From contig CAYZMH010000069.1 in assembly GCA_964479445.1 (NCBI GenBank), forward strand, positions 1 through 19,656: a DNA stretch of 19,656 nt, written 5' to 3'. This document shows, in pieces, positions 15,594 through 19,656 of the stretch. A program made the position numbers and the translations under genes. This DNA is from CAYZMH01 sp964479445. GTDB lineage: Bacteria > Bacteroidota > Bacteroidia > Bacteroidales > GCA-2748055. Each line of letters starts with the position of its first letter. The first letter of the stretch is position 1. The notes beneath the pieces are model-generated. The model was not told the DNA's origin. It saw only the letters and a list, made by a program, of their open reading frames with translations, and did not search any database.

Positions 15594-17387
15594 ATGAATA
15601 AGAAAAATCAAAAAAGATTAATCGGGACCTATCCCAAAATAGGAATCAGGCCTGCCATTGACGGGCGGCGCAAAGGGGTGAGGGAATCCCTGGAGGATCA
15701 GACCATGCGAATGGCCCAGCTGGCAGCGAGCTTCCTTAACAAGCATCTCAGGCATGCAGACGGCTCCCCCGTTGAGTGTATTATTTCGGACCATTGCATC
15801 GGAGGTGTGGCTGAGGCAGCGGCTTCGGCTGATAAGTTCAGGCAGGAGGGCGTCGGTGTATCGTTAACAGTGACCCCGTGCTGGTGTTACGGAAGCGAGA
15901 CCATCGATATGGATCCGCATATGCCCAAAGCTATCTGGGGGTTCAACGGAACGGAACGACCCGGTGCGGTTTACCTGGCCGCTGCGCTGGCCGGACATAA
16001 CCAGAAAGGATTACCGGTCTTCGGTATTTACGGAAACGATGTACTGGATGCAGGCAGCGAAGAGATACCGGAAGACGTGGCGGGGAAATTATTGCAGTTT
16101 GCCAGGGCGGGCCTTGCCGTAGCTGCCATGAAAGGGTCTTCCTATTTATCCATCGGGTCGGTCTCCATGGGTATCGCGGGATCGATTGTCAACGAGCCCT
16201 TTTTCCAGGAGTACCTGGGGATGCGGAATGAGTACGTGGACATGAGCGAACTCACCCGCAGGCTTGAAGAGGGCATATATGATCAGGAGGAGTTTGAAAA
16301 GGCAATTACCTGGACACGGGATCACTGCAAGGAGGGTGAGGATGTAAATCCAACCGGGAGTCAGTTCACCCGGGAACAAAAGGATGCAACCTGGGAGACG
16401 GTGGTCAGGATGACGCTGATCATCCGGGACCTAATGGTGGGTAATGACCGCCTTGCTGATGCAGGTTTTGGAGAGGAGGCCCTCGGGCACAATGCGATGG
16501 TTGCCGGTTTCCAGGGACAGCGCCAATGGACCGATCATTTTCCCAACGGTGATTTCCCCGAATCGATCCTCAACTCCTCGTTTGACTGGAACGGGATCAG
16601 GGAAGCTTTTTTGCTGGCAACAGAGAACGATTCGCTAAACGGGGTTGCCATGATGTTCGGGCATCTTCTGAGCAACAGGGCACAGATCTTTGCCGATGTA
16701 CGCACCTACTGGAGTCCGGAAGCCATCGAACGCGTCACCGGCGAAAAGCTCACCGGGATAGCTGCCAACGGCATCATTCACCTGATCAATTCCGGTTCGG
16801 CCACGTTGGACGGAACCGGGGAGCAGAAGGATCAGGATGGCAATCCGGTTATGAAACCATTCTGGGAGATCACCGAAGAGGAGGTATCCGGGTGCCTGGA
16901 GGCAACCGTATGGCCGCCGGCTGTAACCGAATATTTCCGGGGTGGCGGATTCTCCTCCAAGTATGTGAGTCGCGGCGGAATGCCGGTCACCATGTCGCGC
17001 ATCAATTTGGTAGCCGGACTGGGTCCGGTTCTGCAGATTGCCGAAGGTTACTCGGTCACCTTACCCAAACAGGTTCACGATATCCTGGACAGGCGCACCA
17101 ACGAGACGTGGCCCACGACGTGGTTCGTTCCGAATATAACCGGCGAAGGCGCCTTCAGGGATGTTTACTCGGTTATGGCCAACTGGGGTGCCAACCACGG
17201 CGCCATCAGCTACGGACACATTGGTGCCGACCTGATCACCCTGGCTTCCATGTTACGCATACCGGTGAACATGCACAATGTGGAAGAAGAGCACATCTTC
17301 CGGCCCAGTGCCTGGTCGATGTTCGGCCAGGAGAAGGAGGGAGCCGACTACCGTGCCTGCCGCAACTTCGGTCCGCTCTACCGGTAA
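15594..17387 (+). CDS. fucI: L-fucose isomerase
   Basis: 597 aa from ATG 15594. The frame opens at an upstream TTG, but the family N-terminus (PKIGIRPAIDGRRKGVRESLE) follows soon after 15594. It converts L-fucose to L-fuculose, and the family also takes D-arabinose. Very close to the E. coli enzyme as I remember it: TPCWCYGSETIDMD, KAIWGFNGTERPGAVYLAAALA, FQGQRQWTDHFPNGD, and the Mn2+/active-site residues Glu344 (ATENDSLNG), Asp368 (FADVRTYWSPEAIERV) and His535 (NWGANHG). All three sit seven residues beyond E. coli 337/361/528. Cytosolic. No fuculokinase, aldolase or fucose permease is in the window, so the rest of the pathway must lie elsewhere. Probably controlled by the divergent AraC-family gene; the lyase gene follows after 138 bp. 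Confidence 0.97.
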   Translation: MNKKNQKRLIGTYPKIGIRPAIDGRRKGVRESLEDQTMRMAQLAASFLNKHLRHADGSPVECIISDHCIGGVAEAAASADKFRQEGVGVSLTVTPCWCYGSETIDMDPHMPKAIWGFNGTERPGAVYLAAALAGHNQKGLPVFGIYGNDVLDAGSEEIPEDVAGKLLQFARAGLAVAAMKGSSYLSIGSVSMGIAGSIVNEPFFQEYLGMRNEYVDMSELTRRLEEGIYDQEEFEKAITWTRDHCKEGEDVNPTGSQFTREQKDATWETVVRMTLIIRDLMVGNDRLADAGFGEEALGHNAMVAGFQGQRQWTDHFPNGDFPESILNSSFDWNGIREAFLLATENDSLNGVAMMFGHLLSNRAQIFADVRTYWSPEAIERVTGEKLTGIAANGIIHLINSGSATLDGTGEQKDQDGNPVMKPFWEITEEEVSGCLEATVWPPAVTEYFRGGGFSSKYVSRGGMPVTMSRINLVAGLGPVLQIAEGYSVTLPKQVHDILDRRTNETWPTTWFVPNITGEGAFRDVYSVMANWGANHGAISYGHIGADLITLASMLRIPVNMHNVEEEHIFRPSAWSMFGQEKEGADYRACRNFGPLYR

Positions 17388-17525
17388 GCTCGTTCATGCG
17401 CTATTGGCGTGTACCGGCCATCACGGGCCGTTCCGTGTACACGATCACCATCAAATGGTACTGCTGATGAGCGGGGATTTCCGTTTTTCGGATATCTTTG
17501 TTCTCATAATCAACGGGTGAACGCT

Positions 17526-18971
17526 ATGCGCAAAGAAAAAGACCGGTTTGGATCTGTTCAGCTTCCCGATGATGCCCTGTACGGTATCCATGCATTCAGG
17601 GCACGGGAGAATTTTCCCGGCGAGAGCCGTTTTCACGCGGAGTGGTACCGGGCCATGGGTACAACAAAACTTGCCTGTTACCAGGCCTATGAGCGATTCA
17701 GCCAGGCGGTAAAGGAGCAGTATCCACAGCTGGTATCGCATCTCCGGCTGCTGGATCCCCGGGTGGTCACTGCAATGCAGGAGGCAGCCTCTGAGGTTGC
17801 CGCGGGGATACATTTCGAGCATTTTCTGGTACCCGCGGTCCAGGGCGGGGCCGGAACGAGCATCAATTTGAATATCAATGAGATCATCGCCAATACGGCG
17901 CTCCTCAAGATGGGAAAGCGACCGGGCGATTATGAGGTGATTGATCCCATTGAATCTGCCAACGTTTACCAATCCACCAACGACGTGGTGCCAACGGCGC
18001 TCACCGTGGCTGTCATGGAGTTGCTGAACAAGATGGAGACAGCCATCAACCTCACGCGGGGTGAGACCGAGAAGCTGGAGGCTCGGTACCGCAGTACGAT
18101 CAGACTGGCCTACACCCAGATGCAGGAGGCGGTGCCCTCCACGTACGGACAACTTTTCAGCGGGTACAGCGAGGCTCTCAGCCGCGACTGGTGGCGGGTT
18201 TCCAAAGGATTTGAACGGATCAAGCAGATCAACCTTGGAGGGGGAGCCACCGGGACCGGGGTCTCCATTCCCCGGTTCTACCTGATGGAAGCACCACGGA
18301 TGCTGAAGCGTTTGACCGGCTTACCTTTGAGTCAGGCCGAAAACCTCCCCGACGCCACTGCCAACCAGGACGGCCTTGCGGAGGTACATGCCATTGTAAA
18401 GGTGCATGCCATCAACCTGGAGAAGATCGCGCGGGACCTGAGGCTGCTATCCAGCGGACTGCATGAAGCGCCTGATATCAGGCTCCCCGCTGTGCAGACC
18501 GGTAGTTCCATCATGCCCGGGAAGGTCAATCCCGTGATTTCCGAGTATATCGTCTCGGGGGCGCACCGGGTATATGAGCACGACCAGCTCATCACCCGGT
18601 TAAGCGGTAAGGGTGACCTGGATCTCAACGCATATCTGCCGTCGATCGGAGGTGCCATGCTTGACAGTTTAAAGACACTCATCCACCTGGATGAGGCGCT
18701 CACGAATAAGATGTTGAAAGGACTGGAAGTGGATGAAGAGGCTGCCCGCGGAAAATTACTGCGCAGCGTGGCGGTCACCACGGCCCTCTCCCCTTTTACG
18801 GGATACCACCAGGCAGCCCGCCTGGCCAGGACCATGCAGGAAATGCGAGTGGATATTATGGAAGCGAACCGGCAGCTCGGGCTGATGGAGGAGGAGAAGC
18901 TGAACCGGCTTATGATGCCCGATCAGTTGTTAAAGAAGGGATTCACCATGAAGGAGATCGAGGATTATTAA
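17526..18971 (+). CDS. Aspartase/fumarase-superfamily lyase (aspartate ammonia-lyase-like)
   Basis: 481 aa from ATG 17526, where the family N-terminus (DRFGSVQLPDDALYGIHAFRARENFP) begins; the open frame extends 39 codons upstream without similarity. Conserved blocks: VQGGAGTSINLNINEIIAN (105-123), NVYQSTNDVVPTA (146-158), TQMQEAVPSTYGQ (197-209) and the superfamily signature GSSIMPGKVNP (326-336) with the catalytic loop Ser328. These enzymes add or remove ammonia or water at fumarate. The QSTND block and general pattern favour aspartase over fumarase, but the usual GRT before the active-site stretch reads AYT and the chain is divergent from E. coli AspA. I recall similar lyases beside [FeFe]-hydrogenase maturation genes in other anaerobes; none is present here. 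It follows fucI by 138 bp and may share its transcript. Confidence 0.8.
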   Translation: MRKEKDRFGSVQLPDDALYGIHAFRARENFPGESRFHAEWYRAMGTTKLACYQAYERFSQAVKEQYPQLVSHLRLLDPRVVTAMQEAASEVAAGIHFEHFLVPAVQGGAGTSINLNINEIIANTALLKMGKRPGDYEVIDPIESANVYQSTNDVVPTALTVAVMELLNKMETAINLTRGETEKLEARYRSTIRLAYTQMQEAVPSTYGQLFSGYSEALSRDWWRVSKGFERIKQINLGGGATGTGVSIPRFYLMEAPRMLKRLTGLPLSQAENLPDATANQDGLAEVHAIVKVHAINLEKIARDLRLLSSGLHEAPDIRLPAVQTGSSIMPGKVNPVISEYIVSGAHRVYEHDQLITRLSGKGDLDLNAYLPSIGGAMLDSLKTLIHLDEALTNKMLKGLEVDEEAARGKLLRSVAVTTALSPFTGYHQAARLARTMQEMRVDIMEANRQLGLMEEEKLNRLMMPDQLLKKGFTMKEIEDY

Positions 18972-19056
18972 GGCGATCCCTCCTGATCTGTTTGGATGCT
19001 TCAGCAGAGAAGGATATCCCGCATGTGGCCGGCTCCTGATTGAACAGATCTCTTTT

Positions 19057-19142
19057 CAGAAAAGGGGGTTTCTGTGGTGTTGATCATTTTTGAAAAGGTT
19101 CCATTCCTGAAAAGGCGTTCCTATGGCGCCGGATCATGTTTT
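19057..19142. repeat. Degenerate ~35-bp direct repeat, period 50 bp
   Basis: Copies at 19057-19091 and 19107-19142 share the spaced pattern GAAAAGG..TT.CT.TGG.G...GATCAT..TT, with a third partial copy (GAAAAGGTTCC) starting at 19092. Similarity is imperfect. It may be a set of protein-binding sites or an old duplication. Confidence 0.45.
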
Positions 19143-19229
19143 ATTATGAGGCATTTAGTTAAGCTCAACAGGGTTGAGGGTATGAATTTTGCCAACAACC
19201 GGTAATATTTCGATCTATTCCCTGTTTTT

Positions 19230-19260
19230 TTTGTTAAACCTTATTGGGGTTGTAGTATAT
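19230..19260 (+). promoter_or_regulatory. Weak promoter candidate for the CocE-like gene
   Basis: TTTG (19230-19233), 19 bases, then TAGTATAT (19253-19260), which keeps only part of the TAnnTTTG box. The spacing is right and it lies just before ATG 19275, implying a very short leader. Confidence 0.35.
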
Positions 19261-19274
19261 TCACCTAAAAAAAG

Positions 19275-19656
19275 ATGGTAAAGATTATTGATCATGTGTG
19301 GATCCCAATGTCAGACGGGATCCGGCTGGGAGCGAAGTTGTGGATACCCGAAGGAGCCGGTGCTCAGCCCGTTCCGGCCATCTTTGAATATATTCCCTAC
19401 CGGAAGCGTGACTTCAAGGCGGTAAGGGATGCCCAGACCTACCAGTATTATGCAGAGAAAGGCTATGCCGGGGTACGGGTAGATCTCAGGGGCAGTGGAG
19501 ATTCAGAAGGAATTCTCAGAGATGAGTATTTGCAGCAGGAGCTTGATGACGGCCTTGAGGTGCTCAAATGGATCGCTTCCCAACCCTGGTGCAATGGTTC
19601 AGTGGGGATGATGGGTATTTCATGGGGAGGTTTCAATGGATTACAAATTGCGGCAT
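19275..19656 (+). CDS. CocE/NonD-family serine hydrolase, N-terminal part (cut by window end)
   Basis: 127 codons from ATG 19275, open to the end of the window. It reads as the start of an alpha/beta-hydrolase of the CocE / X-Pro dipeptidyl-peptidase (S15) group: HVWIPMSDGIRLGAKLWIP, FEYIPYRKRD, YAEKGYAGVRVDLRGSGDSEG, and the nucleophile elbow GISWGGF with Ser116. Family members hydrolyse esters, amides or acylated substrates such as beta-lactam and amino-acid esters; the substrate here is unknown. No signal peptide, so probably cytosolic. The rest of the catalytic domain and the C-terminal jelly-roll would lie beyond the window. Confidence 0.88.
   Translation, partial: MVKIIDHVWIPMSDGIRLGAKLWIPEGAGAQPVPAIFEYIPYRKRDFKAVRDAQTYQYYAEKGYAGVRVDLRGSGDSEGILRDEYLQQELDDGLEVLKWIASQPWCNGSVGMMGISWGGFNGLQIAA

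Larger units (their letters stand above)
18972..19274. other. 303-bp intergenic gap with degenerate repeats
   Basis: No gene is seen. It holds an 8-bp inverted repeat with a 50-bp spacer (GATCTGTT 18985-18992, AACAGATC 19043-19050), the degenerate direct repeats at 19057-19142 and a weak promoter candidate close to the next gene. No strong terminator follows the lyase gene. Confidence 0.5.

Noticed and set aside
17388..17525. GTG-initiated extension upstream of the lyase gene and small inverted repeats around GTGTAC
   Set aside because: The extension has no family similarity, and the repeats are too short and lack a U-run for a terminator.

Overview
The window looks like chromosomal DNA of a Bacteroidota bacterium. 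The evidence is promoter-like boxes of the TTTG-N19-TAnnTTTG type, A-rich rather than Shine-Dalgarno-like starts, several lipoproteins with short lipoboxes, and protein sequences typical of that phylum. I see no mobile element, CRISPR array, rRNA or tRNA.

Layout: (1) 1-2814, plus strand: the 3' end of gltB followed by gltD, the two subunits of NADPH glutamate synthase. (2) 2967-5636, minus strand: a CopB-type (CPH motif) heavy-metal P-type ATPase with a His-rich N-terminus, followed by a DUF302 protein. (3) 5899-8541, minus strand: a large GH116-like glycoside hydrolase lipoprotein. A small YkgJ-type cysteine-cluster protein diverges from it on the plus strand (8665-8910). (4) 9066-12460, minus strand: a tight four-gene run of sorbosone-type sugar dehydrogenase, cytochrome c lipoprotein, lipA and lipB. 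(5) 12755-14398, minus strand: a stand-alone trpB with its own promoter, a Trp-rich leader peptide (WWWHW), a strong attenuator-type terminator, a second Trp-rich short frame and a terminator after the gene. (6) 14436-18971: an AraC-family regulator divergent from L-fucose isomerase (fucI), followed by an aspartase/fumarase-superfamily lyase. (7) 19275-19656, plus strand: the start of a CocE/NonD-type serine hydrolase cut by the window edge.

The most interesting hidden structure is the trpB leader region at 14116-14398. The 18-codon leader carries four Trp codons inside a hairpin-forming segment and is followed by a 13-bp stem with eight U's, the layout of classical ribosome-mediated transcription attenuation. 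It controls a single trpB rather than a trp operon. A second 34-codon frame with five Trp codons lies between the attenuator and trpB and has no obvious explanation. The rest of the window is mostly ordinary metabolism: nitrogen assimilation, metal export, glycan and fucose use, and lipoate synthesis.
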